Below are positions 37,311 through 55,816 of a stretch of 64,000 nucleotides of DNA, piece by piece. A program made the position numbers and the translations under genes. The DNA is from Thunnus maccoyii (lineage: Eukaryota > Chordata > Actinopteri > Scombriformes > Scombridae). Below the pieces are notes generated by a model. That model was not told the origin of the DNA, made no database searches, and worked only from the letters and a program-made list of their open reading frames with translations. The number at the start of each line of letters is the position of its first letter. Positions within the stretch are counted from its first letter, which is position 1. The DNA lies in contig NC_056539.1 in NCBI RefSeq assembly GCF_910596095.1, forward strand, positions 9,312,501-9,376,500, given 5' to 3'.

Positions 37311-39104
37311 TCACATTTTCTTCTTTTCTCCTTTGTCCCCCTTTGGCACTCTGAAACGCGTCTTCTGAAAATATAGTAGGTTCTTGGCAAAAATCCTTGG
37401 AATATGGCCCATGTACAAGAGAAGAGCCAGAATCATGCCTAGAAAACATAAATTCAGTGTAACCAGAGTGTTCACATATGCATGTACTAGTATGCATGTA
37501 TATTTCATTTTAACGTAATTTACCTGTGATAGGGCCCAGCCAGTAGACCACTGCGTACTCTGTGAAGGTAAATCCAGGACAGTGGAAGGTGAGGCCATAA
37601 GCTAAGGACGGATTCACGAAGGCTGAGGTGTAGCCTCTGGCTGGAAAATGAAAAATAAAGTTCATGTTAGTTGCTAAATTCATGTATTAGATGACGTTTT
37701 TGTTGTCCTGTGTATAAAGCGTACACAAGGCAAATAATAAAAGAACTGAGTGCAAAGTTCATTTTTGCATGGCAAGAGAAAAGAAATATGGGAGCATGTT
37801 CAACACATTCTTGAAATGACAGGATCTTTTGTGGGGTTTGTGAGGAAGCAGTAGATGAAGTTACCAAGAATCCAAGACACTCATAATTTAACATGTACAA
37901 ACAGGTGTGAAGTAATGTGTGATCTCTTCAAGTAGTGCATGTAGGTTTGTACAGTAGAAAAAGCACACATTTAAGTACAACCCTGGCCATGGTTATCAAA
38001 AAGGACTGACAATGGAATACCACTCATTGACAGGTTGATACTCAATAAGCATACTTAATATAATAACTTTATTTTACAGACTTCTAATAGTGTTCTTTAG
38101 CAGAATTCATAAACAGATGCATGATTGAATAATTGATTAATGGAAGTGTGTGAACTAGGGAGTGGAAACAAAGGTTGCTGTTGATTTAGGCTACCATATA
38201 GAGTAAGAACAGTCAAGTGTAATTTGCACAAATTGGCAGAATTCTCAGTAGGTTTTGCATTAAGGGTGCATACTGATCTCAGATGATACTGCACATGCAC
38301 TGAGCCATAACGGAGAGAAAAGAGTGTGTCTGTTACACTGATGTCCTTCTGTTTTTTAAAATGGGTTTTATTTGCAAATGTTTTCATTCTGAAACATTTC
38401 AGAAACTCTTCTGCTCTGAATATCTCATTTACAAATCTATAGTTTCTTTGTAAGAGTGTATTTTTTTGTCGTGATGATAAACAAGGGGCCAGGTTCACCT
38501 TAAACTTACCAGTATGAGACAGGAATGTGAGGAGGACAGCGATCAGGGGCACTCGGATCAGGGCGGATCTGCGTCTCAGGTTTAGGTGGACTAGGTGAAA
38601 GATGAGCGCACAGACACACTCAGTGAAAAAACCCTGGAGCAAAGAGGCCAGCAGTGATGTGCTGCACTCTCTTGACATCAGGTTTTTGATCATGTGCATA
38701 TCTGTCAGCTCCAGGCTCCAGTAGTATACAGCTGCATAAAGGGCCAGGTGGGCCCCGAGAAACTGGGCTGCAACAGCGAGGAGAATGGGCAGGGTGGTGG
38801 CCTCGAGCTGCAGGAACTTCAGCACAACCAGGCTGGGATTCCCTGACGCACCGCCACTGATCACGCCATGGGTCAGCAGCACCACAAACAGTATGGTCGC
38901 AGTCACATCAGGACCCAAGCCCCCAGCCCACTGACCCACCTCCACAATGGTCTGCACCTCCAGCCAGCACCCCACCAGCATGAAAGAGGAGGCAAACTCC
39001 AAAATGAAGCTAAACCTTGGCCATTTTTTAAGGAGTGCTCGAACTGAGGCTGCAAAAATCACACACGCCAGGAAGTATCCAAGAGATGCGTTCAGTCCAG
39101 ACAT
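37311..39104 (-). CDS. aqp12: Aquaporin-12, unorthodox intracellular aquaporin
   Basis: Three coding exons on the minus strand: 39104-38510, 37640-37524, 37438-37311, giving 279 residues (human AQP12 about 295). Family marks are MSGLNASLGYFLACVIFAAS, LGPDVTATILFVVLLTHGV, ELTDMHMIKNLMSRECS, the second pore loop GYTSAFVNPSLAYGLTF, EYAVVYWLGPITGM and a basic tail KTRFRVPKGDKGEKKKM. Both pore boxes read NPS (N89-S91 and N208-S210), where classical aquaporins have NPA and mammalian AQP12 has NPT and NPA. Family role: intracellular, pancreatic acinar in mammals, with poorly known transport. Exon 1 stays open into intron 1 to 38097, which is not a real extension because exons 2 and 3 carry the missing conserved half. 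Confidence 0.94.
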
Positions 39105-40159
39105 GGCTCAGAGCAGATGTCTCCTGCTGTTTCTTTTCAAAAAGGAAATGAATGAGGGTTTTGCTGAAGCCTGGGCTTTCTGTTTGACAACGTGGCACAT
39201 GGAGAGACACATTTCTTATCAGACACGTCAGGTTTTTATCCTACAAACACCTGCCAAAATACACATGGGCCTTTGCAAGGTCAGGTCAGAAAGCTGGCCC
39301 TCATCTTGTGGTCATGTATAATTAGATCACAGATATGCTTTGGTCGAAGTACTCTGGATAATGCATCTGTTTTTTCAGTCATTAGAAGAATAAATGGCTG
39401 AAGAATAATATTTCAAATGACCCCACATACCCTTGCTGGAGTCAGAAAATTTTGGAGATGTTAGTTCAGTTTCACCAGGAGCACTGATGCACGTTATTGC
39501 TTTTGAAACATGTCATGATTGCTAAATCATAATGAGAAAGACTGTGACTGAAGGCAAAACCAAAGCCTAATGTTTGAGACTTGTGTCCAACACAGTTTAA
39601 ATCACTGTGCAGGATATATGGTAAGTGTAGGAATGATATTTTTATGGTAAGTGGAGGTTTTTGCAGTACCCATCATATTTTGTGCTCTAATTTTATCCTT
39701 AAATCTTTTATTGAGAATAAAATCAAGATTTAAATCTTCACATAAAGGTTTATACTGTATGCAATTGGTGTCAGTCAAATAGCAAATGAAAAGTCTGACA
39801 AAATTATTAGTACAATGTAAGTTGATTACAAGAAGGTCACTGTTCTTGCTGACAAATTATGTTTTAGCAAAATGGAAACTTAGAACTACAAAGTCTTGGC
39901 CTGACTACAAATTGTGATTTATGTAAATTATTGATTATTTTGGACTATGTAGGGAAAAGGGTATTTAAACTGCACAACTCTACCAGCACATGGCAAATAA
40001 AAACAATATGGAAAAACAACTGGAAACACAAAAAAATATAAAGACCAGTTCTATTTTTCAAATAGAATAAGAGGAATTCTCTCCAAAGAGAGTTCTTATT
40101 TGTTTTTTTCTTCATCTCGTCCACCTGACGTCTCTATCCTGCCATTGTTTTCATCCACT

Positions 40160-40880
40160 TTTCCTCTTCTCATAAAGGGTCTTCTGGGTATTATTTATAG
40201 ACTCTACGAGACAGGACTTGTCCTCCTCCATCTTTCAGTCTCCAGGTCCTTTTGTTCCTGGTACAGAGCGGCTGTTATCCTCCTCCCTCTGCTCGGTCAG
40301 GCTTGTTTCAAGGTCCTTCTCCCTCTGTTCTTCCTCCTCAGGTTGTTGGATGTTCAGGAGAGCTTTCAAACTTCTCTTTTTTTACATCTCAACCTCAAGG
40401 AATTTCTTTTTAGATTGGAGTCTTAGGGCCTTGACCTTTTCTCCTCTGAGTTTGGTGAACAACTCATCCATTTCACCCATGAGCTGCTGTAACTCGAGCT
40501 AAGTGAGAACAGTAACATCCGGGTGCTGCTGATAGAAGTCCTCCAGCCTGATGTCCTGACCTTTTGCAACCTCTTCTGGGTCTTTAGGTGCAGTCTGGAG
40601 GATGTGAAAGCGGTTTCCATGACCTCTCAACTAAAGCATCCTGAACCTGTGTCTAGAGGGACCTTGACCTCGACCTCCAGCTACTAAACAATATGTAGCT
40701 GCTGTTTTGACTCCTCTCTCTGGAGCAGGAGAGAGTCCACTTTGATCAAGCTGCTGTCAGTGAACCATGTAACCCACCTTGCATTGAGAAGTGTTGAAAT
40801 GCTTCTCTGATGCTGTAGACTTGCTCTTATAGTCTTTTTGAATAGGTTGAGAAAGGTAAACAGGTAAACTGGTATAAACA
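40160..40880 (-). pseudogene. Decayed coiled-coil gene fragment, family unknown
   Basis: On the minus strand, stretches with strong coding character occur, such as APKDPEEVAKGQDIRLEDFY, LELQQLMGEMDELFTKLRGE and EEEEQREKDLETSLTEQREE, rich in Glu, Lys, Leu and Gln as in a coiled coil. They lie in more than one frame and are interrupted by several stops, so an intact product is unlikely. I do not recognise the parent gene. Bordering sequence (LLLQREESKQQL near 40700) may belong to the same relic. It could also be an old processed copy. Confidence 0.4.
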
Positions 40881-43197
40881 CTGTATATGTAACGTGCAGT
40901 TATTTTCACCAGAGTAAACAATTGGTTTGCCTCTATTTTGTGGTTGTTTAGTAAAACAGCATACTCTAAGTTGCTTATGATACAGTATGTACAACTGCTG
41001 AAATTACAACCTTATAGTATGATAAATAATATATGCAAAATTAATCATATTACATTATAGATAGATCTATATAAATCCATGTAAGTCAGCATCAGGGTCT
41101 TGGATCTATCCACTGAAACCTGACTGATCATCCATTTAACTGCTTCAGTTTCACAGTATTGTGCATGCATGTTTTTTGCTGTTGGTTCCAATGAAATCCC
41201 TTAGGATAACTATACATTTCTAAAAATCCCATAAGACTTTTTATCCCCTTTTGTAAGAAAAAATATTTGGTTGTTGTGGGATTTTCACAGTCCTATTGGA
41301 AATCAGTTTTATTTTCTATTACGTCTTACAAGACTTTTATTCATTTTTTACAAGAATTACCAATAGGACTCTTATTCCTAATTTAAAATCTAACTTTAAT
41401 GAAAACCACACTTGGTGCCCATGATCAGAATTAAAGTTGTCTCTTTTATCTTTGATCGGATGCATGTGGTAGTTGTAAATAACTGTGAACCAAATTTAAG
41501 GGATTTTCCTCAAAACTTTGGAACATTGCCTATATCTTTGATTTGGCTTGTTAAGGATTAAGCTCTTAAATATATTCATGCCTATCACCATCATACCGTT
41601 TGTTATAACAAATTAGCAATGCATGGTTGACATTTTACTATCATTTTACCATTATTTAGGACTTTGATGAAACAAGTGGGGCAAACTAACAATTGCTTAG
41701 TGTTACATTAACATAATTAATTTGTACCAACTTGATCTCAACAAAGTGTGGACTTACATCCATGGATGCTAAAGACAGTAGATCTAAAAAGATTAAAGAA
41801 ATGTTATCAAATATTTTTACGAGTACTGGCTCATGGTCTGTTTGCTAGTAACAGGAGTGAGCCAGGTGTTTATATATCTAGAAATGCATACAACTTCTAA
41901 TCTGATAAAAAGATAGCTTTATTTGTTTACGGGCCAGATACATATGCGATGCACAATGTGCAATGGCACATTCTTAGTATTACAATGCAAATATTTGATG
42001 TAAACATTGTACAGCACAAAATGAGAACAAATATAATCATTTAACCTTAATCTAAATGTTTTCACCTGGAAAAAGCACGAAAAGCAGAAGATGCACATCA
42101 CCTTGCCAATGAAGCACTTGTGAGTTTTATAGCACAGGACAAGGTGGTAGTAGAACATCTTCAAGTGGGTTTTGAAAAATTTCTGGTTGTTGTTGATCTG
42201 GTTTCAAAACCTTTCTTCATTTGGCTTCATGTAAACCTGCTTAACATAACATGGCCCTTTTGGTACAAACCTAATTACACTGACACATTGTCACAGAAAC
42301 TTATCTAAAAATGACATTAAGTCACAGAACAAGTACCTGCTTACACAACTGACAATTTTTTGTAGATGAACATATTTCTGGTTTGGTGTTGATAACCAGA
42401 CATTTTATAACTTGATTAAATACAAGCTGTTACAACTATGCTCTTCATTGTTGTAGGGTTTTAATTGTCTCTGACTCACTTGTTTAAAATCAACTTCCTC
42501 TTTCAGTACTAATCAGACTGTCAAAAATGTCACGTCACAAATGATGATGTAAGATAGTCTCTATAATATACATTTATATACATTTAAATGTATATAAATG
42601 CATGTATATACATTTATATACATTTGTATACATTTATGCTTGTGGGCACTTGTCAGAGGGACAGAGAAAGCTTTCTGGCAGCATGCTGCAGATGGCTTGG
42701 CCTGCATTTGGTTCAATGAAGACCAATTTGACAGAGTGTACACACTCTTTGTTGGATGTTGGGTTGTTGGATGTTGGGTTGTTGGATACCACCCTTCCAC
42801 ACAGAGCCACACAAGACAGGGTGAAATATATTTTTGATGTCCTGCTACCAGAGGTATTTTTCTTACGGAGACATTATTTTGTGTTAAAATATTGGCCAAG
42901 TATGTTTGTCAATGATAGACACGTTTAATTTGTGTCCCATGGGGGCCTTATTGGTGCAAATGATTAAAGAAATGACAAGGTTATATTATTCTACTTCTAC
43001 TGCATTCACCTTTTTTTCATTTGTATAATTGCTTTAAACCGTATTCCTCTGGACAAAGCAAACATTTTGTATCAACAGGTGGCACAGTGTGACAAGAGGT
43101 GAGATCAAGACACAGTTGTTGATAATGTACAATGTACTCAACATTATAGCTGTGCAGCAATCAGTAAAGATGTCAGTTTCATCAGTTACATTCTTAT

Positions 43198-43660
43198 CAT
43201 GGCCTGTTTGAATGATGAGATACTTGGCTGGGACTTGATAAGGAATTTGGATGAGGAAACCAAGCAACAGCTGCAAGAGACAGTCAACAAAATGAAGCCT
43301 ACAATGGAGTCCCCAGACGTCATGAAGAGACTCTGAATCATTATTGCCCCTGCCCGGGCACTGCACGCATAACATGAGTCTTCCCTCCCCTTACTTTCCT
43401 CTCATCTTGTCCCAAGGTTGACCAAATATCAGGAGCTGCAGTATGTGAAGCAACTTTTCCTACTTCAACTTTCCATTGTCTCCTCTACAGCGATCACCTG
43501 GAACTCGTCAGAGCAGAGTACTTCTCGGAAAATGGAACTCGAAATGCCCTTTCAGACTCCCTTTCCCACACTCTTGATGGAACACAACACATTCCCACCC
43601 CTGCCCCCACACATGCGCACTCCACTGTATCATTTGATAGTTTGGTGTGAAAGTTATGAT
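43198..43660 (+). other. Coding-looking patch, origin unknown
   Basis: From 43198 an ORF of 45 codons reads MACLNDEILGWDLIRNLDEE and TKQQLQETVNKMKPTMESPD before a stop. At about 43415-43432 LTKYQELQ ends at a donor-like GTATGT, and after an acceptor-like CTCTACAG at 43490 the reading DHLELVRAEYFSENGTRNAL continues to a stop near 43647. The amino-acid make-up looks protein-like, but the implied intron is only about 50-60 bases and no family was recognised. It may be a relic exon set. Confidence 0.25.
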
Positions 43661-44969
43661 GGAATCCATGAATAGATGTGCATACATTGTAAGCACATTC
43701 AACTATATATAGTTTTATTGAGTCAGTTGAAAATGAGCTTGGTTTGGCTGTAGCCTATCTCAGTGTGGTGGATAGAAGATGGAAAATGGCACGTTCGATG
43801 ACAAATTTGTTTTCCATTTCAGCAGTATAACTGAAGTTTTGATCCAAATCTCAATTTTCCCTTGATTTAATGTAGTCTAAATCAAAGACACGGAGGAAGA
43901 TGGAATACTGATGGATACTCAGATGGATCTACTTGTTGTACTTATAACACTGAAGAGTCTTACTTTGGGTGCATTCATTTTAAAGTGGTTTCACAATTTA
44001 ATGCTCTATTGTTTTGGAGCTGAGCCTTTGGTTCTATTCAGTGGTAGATAATTATAGTGCATAAAGATGGAGTTATTTGGAGTTTCGAACAATAGCAATG
44101 GCAATATTTTCACAGCATTTCATAGGCCCACACAATTCCCATCCTCAACAAGACATTCAGTTGAACTGCTCAAAATTGTTTGGCACATGAGTAAAAAGCA
44201 GCTTATACTACATCAGAGACTGGTGTCCTGGCCATTTTGTCCATTTCATTTCAGTGTTTCACAAGTATAGATATTGTGTTCCTGCTTTATTAGCTTACTA
44301 TGGCAACATACAATGTTTTGACAGCCTGGGACTGTTAACTGTAATACTGCTAATCTTTAAAATGAACATGGCAGACGAATCTGTCCCAATTTGTACTAAT
44401 GAAGACAGGAGTCTCTTTTTAAAAATGTTTCCAGACCTCCATGACAGCTTGACATGTAAGCAGTATTAATGGCCGAAATTTGTAATATTCATAGTTTTTC
44501 ATGTCCTTTGTATGTTTGAATTGCCTGCATCATACTGTCCTGGATCCCTTGCAACTTTTAGCTTGTGGAGACAAGAACAAATTGAGCAATTGAGACTTTG
44601 ATTTTAATTTCAGTCTCTATGCTATTGCTATGACTCCTCCTCAAACAATATCGTTATCTGTGATTAACAAAGTAAAATAGTTGATATTCCTCATGATTAA
44701 GTCACATAATAAGATCCATCCATCCATTTTCTAGCCGCTTATCCAGATCAGATTCATGGTGGGAAAAGGACAAACAGAGCAACTCAGATGACTTTTCTTG
44801 AGCAACTTGCTCAAATTCCTCCTAGAAGATCCCCAGGTCCTGCCAGACCAGCTGGAGAGTCGCTCCAGCATGTGTGTTTGTGTGTGTGTGTGTATAATGT
44901 ATGTTCCCAACCCATCAAGTTTTCTAATTAAAATTAAAATATTAAATGAACTTCTGTCTTGTGTATCCA

Positions 44970-46652
44970 TTAAAGGGGACATATTGTAGAAAGGGAGATA
45001 TCCATTTCTTTTTTGATTATAAAGCAGGTCTAGGTGCTATATAAATACTGTGAAATTATCAGAACACTCAAAGAAAAGCACACAGCCTGTATTGAGAAAC
45101 TGTGCCTTCCACTCAGCGTTTCCCTTACCATTGCCTGCCCCTCCAACGGGATCCCCACACCCCTCCTGAAAGAAACAAAATATGCTTATATAGCCTGTGG
45201 AATTAGATGCCACACAGGACACAATTACTTCCGGGGTTCTTGTAGCTTTAATTTTATTGTTGACCATATTTGCAACAGGTAATTTTAACACAGTGTGTAA
45301 GCTACTGAGTCCTTTTAGAGGGCAGCTCATGTGCTTTCACAGCTTGTGGCAGAGTTAACAGAGAGTTTCTTTTAAAATGATTTAAAAGAAAAATAACAAA
45401 AACAAAATACGGCAGTAGGCTATGAATTTTTCACAAGTTTCATCAACCCCACGTAGAACTCCCTGGAGACTGCACAACTCAACACACTGTCGTTTACCTT
45501 GCTATGCAACTGAGAACACAGTGGTCGACGTCTGGCGCCAAAATCCCAGGACATCAACTACAAGAGTGTCTACTACTTTACACGATGGAGTCACAGCACC
45601 CGCCACTTTACAAATCTCCAGGTTGTTGGCACGTGAACAGGAAGAAAGACCAAGATGCACCTGGCGGAGCGACAATAATATCGCTCAATGCTGCCGCCTT
45701 GTGACCAAAATCGGCAATAACAAGTGAGACTGTCACAGCCCACTTACGGTATACTTAATTAAATCTAAACAATTGTACACTCAAAAGAAAACAACAAAGA
45801 ACACATGTATTAACATTCAAACAACTTTGAGAGCTATCACACCTAAGTGGAAAATTACATCTGCACTGATTTACCACCCGGCTACACTTATTTATGTTAT
45901 TTACCTAATTTATGTACACTTGTTTCATTTCTGGTCATTTCTGATCGTGCTAGTTTCTCTCCTCTCCTCTGCTCTCTGTGTTTCACCGGGGACAGGGCTT
46001 ACACACACACACAGGGCGGAGCAGAGGAAAGACAGTAGCGGAGGAAACACTGCGCAGTTGTTGGATGTCATGACGCAAATTTGTCATTGCATAGCTTCCC
46101 AAAGGTTGGATAACATTATCCTCAGCGGTGGTCATCACAATTTACTGGTGAGTTTTACCCAGAGCCCTGGTTTTACCTAGCTACAGTAAGCTAATCTGTT
46201 ACCTGGCTGTGGTTTGCGCTGGCGTGTATCACTCAGAAAACAGTCAGCCAGTCAGAAGAGAGGGGCATTGAACAGACACAAAACGAGAGGGTCTATTTGT
46301 TTTCTTGCAGACATACAGGACACAGCCAATTTACTACATGACACTCTGCTTCACTACATGACACACCCCTTGACCCCTAAACCTAACCCTAACCATCTCA
46401 CTGCTCATGCCTAAACCTAACCAAGTGGGCATGTAGTGAAGTGGGTGTGTCATGTAGATACTGCAAGTCCACAAATAGACCCACTTGCACAGAACAGCAT
46501 GTTTCAGGCTGAGTGAAACAGAGGGGTTGCATCAATGGCTTGTACAGCTGTAACTAGGTGCTTTTTGACAATAAAAACATGCAAATGTTTGTTAACAGAC
46601 CACAAAATTGAAAATATTAAACTGGGAAAGGGGCATAATATGACCTCTTTAA
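44970..46652. mobile_element. TTAA-bounded element, GGGGACATATT family, with a nested foldback element
   Basis: Starts TTAAAGGGGACATATTGTAG and ends GGGGCATAATATGACCTCTTTAA (46630-46652), an imperfect inverted pair with TTAA at both ends. Length about 1.7 kb, of which 46289-46482 is another insertion. No transposase recognised. The two ends could alternatively belong to two separate copies. Confidence 0.5.
46289..46482. mobile_element. Palindromic foldback element, nested
   Basis: Ends GGGTCTATTTGT and ACAAATAGACCC are exact inverses. The arms further share TTGCAG and CTACATGACAC in inverse order. The centre (about 46368-46425) carries CCTAAACCTAACCCTAACC and CTCATGCCTAAACCTAACC, alike to the centre of the element at 22014-22196 although the arms are unrelated. 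No ORF. Confidence 0.7.
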
Positions 46653-46899
46653 ACATAGTTGTATGGTGTAAACAAACATCAGTTCTTGGGTTTTTCTATT
46701 CGATTTTTCTGAGAAAGGCACCAATATTTCTAGATTTTTTAATGTGACCCAAATGAGTGTGAAAAGAATCATTTTTAAGATTACAATAATGGTCAAGTTT
46801 TGAAAATCAAAATTATTTATATAATACATCTGAAGAAAAGTTGTTTCAGTGGAAAATGGCCACTAGATGGCCAAAAAGGATGCGAGGTAGAGAAGAAGA

Positions 46900-47165
46900 A
46901 AAAGTGGGCGTTCTTGTACCACACGAGCCAATCATAACAGTAGACGTTTGTTTATTAGTGGGCTTTCCTGTACTCTGCGAACCAATCAAAGCCGTGGGCG
47001 GTCCCGCGCACCACAGGAACGCCCCGCCGCATTGTGTGTGTGTATGTGCCCGCGCGTTTGTGCGTGTGTGTGTGTGCGTATGTGTGTGTGTCGAGCGAGC
47101 TAGTGAAGTGATGGCAGGGAAAGAACCGACACTCAGTGAGGAGTGAGAAACTTGTCGGGTCGGGG
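46900..47165 (+). promoter_or_regulatory. slc35d1 promoter and 5' UTR
   Basis: GC-rich CpG-bearing sequence (CAAAGCCGTGGGCGGTCCCG) with two CCAAT-type boxes, GAGCCAATCA near 46924 and GAACCAATCA near 46979, then an imperfect GT repeat at about 47032-47092. A short upstream ORF starts at 47111 and ends at 47146, before the main start codon. Transcription start not visible. Confidence 0.55.
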
Positions 47166-52689
<5,524 letters not shown>

Positions 52690-55600
52690 CAGAGACACTG
52701 GATTTTTTAAATGCTGATGAACAGGGAAACTGTTTTTATAGTATGACTTTTATTTATGGAGTTTTTCGGCAGCAAAGGCGAGGAATTGATGGGAATGGTG
52801 TTGCGTCAACTTCCTTTCTGTTTTTTGTCTAAATGGAGGTAAACCATCACCAGAAGCTCCATTGCTCTCCTGTTGCTGCCATGGTTACGAAACCCTCCAG
52901 AAAAATTGTGGGTTGATTTTTAGATGGTATTTTCCTTTTGAATATTTGTATTTTGATACTGTACTTGTGAGCATTGAGAAGAAGGGAAACATGGAACCAA
53001 TAGTATTTATATAACAACCTTTCCAGACATTTAGACAAACTGAACGTTTGAGGCTAAATGTTGGGATGACGTAATGTTTCCTGGACACAGGAGTGAAACA
53101 GCTGGAGTTATCAGTGGTTTTAAGCATGGGTGTGTGCTGGTGAGTTGTGCGAATATTATTATTATTATTATTATTATCATTATTTTAAAGGCACAATCCT
53201 TATATTTTTATTGCCTTTTCCATTTTTGCTGTTTACAAGGAATGTAACTCTGGATGCCTTCTAAGTGAGATGCACTGACAATATCATTATTTGTAATCTG
53301 TTGTTTCAGTCTTTAGTCTTACATTTCTTTTCATTTTTGCGCATACACTGTTATAAGCCTGTTACAGACAAACAGTAATGACAGTGATCTAACCTCATCC
53401 TTCAACCAACCAAAGTGGGTGGGGCAGTGGGCTGTCAGTTCTCATCAAGGATTGTGGCTTTAAATAATGTTGCTGCCTCCTTTTGGGAGATGAACAGTTT
53501 ACATTTATCCTCCCTCAGTATTACAGAATGTTTGAGGTGGACTCTCCGAGGCTGTAACTGGTTCTCTATGCAGAATTAACAAACAGTACTTACAGTTTGT
53601 TATTTGTTCAAGGGGATCCATTTGTTGTGTGTTTTTTTTTTTTTTTGTTTGTTTGTTTTTTTGACACAATGTTATCGCACTTTTAACTGAGGTATCACCT
53701 GCAAAAGGGTGAAACTGAGCTGCCTCAGCTCCTGTTACATTCATTGTTGAGATTGAGATTATTGTACTTTCCTGAAATGTGCATTTCAGGTTTTTAAGTA
53801 TTATAGTTATCTAAACCTTTAATAGTCAGGTACGTGTTGACATTTTTTACATTTTTATCTACATCATTTTATATTTATTACTTTTTTAGACTTATATTCA
53901 TTTTGTAGGTGGAGTGGCTTGTGAATTGTTAATGCTGATCTCATGTCAAACACAGTAACCATGGATTTGTAGCTGAAACACAATGATGTATTTTTACATT
54001 AAAAAAAACTCTGATATGATGTGTTTCTTGAGATTTATTGGTCAGCTGAAATATCAGGTTTCACACCAAGTGGATCAGGTATGGAGCACATTCAAATATG
54101 GTTCTCAACATCTAAGCAAAGGTTGTGATTTAAAAAATACTTGGATCATTAGGTTACTTTTACCAACTCAAGTCTCAAATGAGTAAAGTTATAACTGTTC
54201 TGTCATTCTGATGCAACTCAATCCAGACTAATTGAGCACAGTTTTGTAGGTGAGGCTCAGTTTGTGCTTGCGTCTGATGATGAACTACGGCAGGGCGATG
54301 GCTCCCCCTTCTGTCACATCTGGCAAAATATGACATTACATTGGACCCATAGGATTAAACTGTGTCTTTTTAAATCTGGTTTTCAAGTTGTGCACCATGG
54401 CGACACTCAGGCTTGGATGAAAGTTGTCCAACTCTACCCCACCCCTCTGACATCAGTTTTTCAATTTTGTGTCGGTAGAATTTTTTATGATTAGTGTCTT
54501 TCAAAGTATTCTTCCGTCCAAAGGTTTTTGTTTTCATAAAAAGATGATACAGCAGGAAACGTGTGCACTCTGTGTTGTTTTCAGTCTGTTCGTCTGTGTC
54601 TGCAGGCACTGAATCTGAATCGGATTGAAGTTTGGGGATCTGCCAGAGTTTTATTTTTATGCTACCACTAAGAGTCGCCAAAGTCCAAAATGTTCAAATC
54701 CTACACATTGGGGGATTTAATAACAGCTTTTAGGTATTTTTGGCCATTTTATGTCCAACCAACATACAGTACAAATGACATAATATGTAGGAGTATGACC
54801 ACTGTCTACATATCTGAGTACAGTAGACTATAAAAGGCTGATTCCTGTTCACCCAATATGTGAACTCTCTAAACAGACTTAAAGCTGAAAGTGAACATTT
54901 TAAGTTTCCATTTAAATCTATAAAGTACAGAGGCAAAGAGTAGAACATGTGTCACCGTCCTGCTATTTATAAACTGCACTGTAAAGATAATTATAATCTC
55001 AGTCAAGTAAACCTGCACAAATATCTTCCTAAGCAAATACAATAAATAGATGTAAATGAAAAATGGGGAGAAATTGAGAGACAACATGTTTTAATACAAA
55101 AGATAGACAATACATGTGAAAACATCATTGATACAAACCCACTACCATTAACAGCTCATGACCTCTGACCTCACTGGTCTTAAGGCAAACATTTAAAGAG
55201 GGCAAGTCTTTACATTCAGTATTAAACACTTGTCAAACATAAAGAAACTGGCATAAATATCTACAAGTGAAGGTAAAGTCTACTAAAATTTGATACCCAA
55301 ATGCCACTTTAATGTTTATAGACAAAATGACTTGCATTCAAATTTCCTATGAATTTAAGCTGGCTAAGCTAACAGCAAAGAAAAATGAAAGGTGCAGATA
55401 AAACAACTAGTAATATTGCATTGTCTTTGCCAGTAGCACTGTGACCCTGAACGGGCACATAATAAGCACCTTCATCAGTCCAGTCTGACCATATAAGAGA
55501 AATCTGTACTCAGCTGCCTCTGCTTTGATTACAGAAGTGCTTTTTGTGTTGAAGGCTGTTCTTAAAACTTTGGTTCACACAGATGTGTATTACAGGCCAA

Positions 55601-55816
55601 CACTAACTAGAAGAACAACACTTCACAAACACATCTATAGACAAGGTTCATATCAGCGGTTACAACAGGGAGGGGCCGTCATAGCAGGGTGGGGTTCAAT
55701 AATATTATTTCGACATGTGCAAAAAGATAACAAAATATATAATTGACCACAGATCCTCTCTGGTCAATAACAACAAAGATATTCAAACTATGACTTAAAA
55801 AAAAAGCACTGACACC
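52690..55816. other. slc35d1 3' UTR and spacer
   Basis: After the stop comes AT-rich sequence with an ATT tract (about 53154-53178), a T run near 53632-53661, and ATTAAA at about 53998 as a possible poly(A) signal. No further coding exon was recognised. Confidence 0.45.

Larger units (their letters stand above)
39105..44969. other. Gene-poor spacer between aqp12 and slc35d1, first part
   Basis: AT-rich sequence with local repeats: TATATACATTT units at about 42560-42638, and a 15-base tandem (GTTGGATGTTGGGTT) at about 42757-42788. It contains the two coding-like patches listed separately. Apart from those, no exon with good splice sites was seen. Confidence 0.5.

Noticed and set aside
38097-38509. 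Open frame running from aqp12 exon 1 through intron 1 (335 residues in all)
   Set aside because: A strong donor (G|GTAAGT) ends exon 1 at 38510 and the missing aquaporin half is encoded by exons 2 and 3; the extension has no aquaporin character.
39230-39270. Pancreatic PTF1-type site before aqp12
   Set aside because: CACCTG is present, but the paired TTTCCCA box at the proper spacing is not.
42561-42928. ORFs with YIYIHLNVYKC and LDVGLLDVGLLD runs
   Set aside because: Products of the TATATACATTT and GTTGGATGTTGGGTT tandem repeats.
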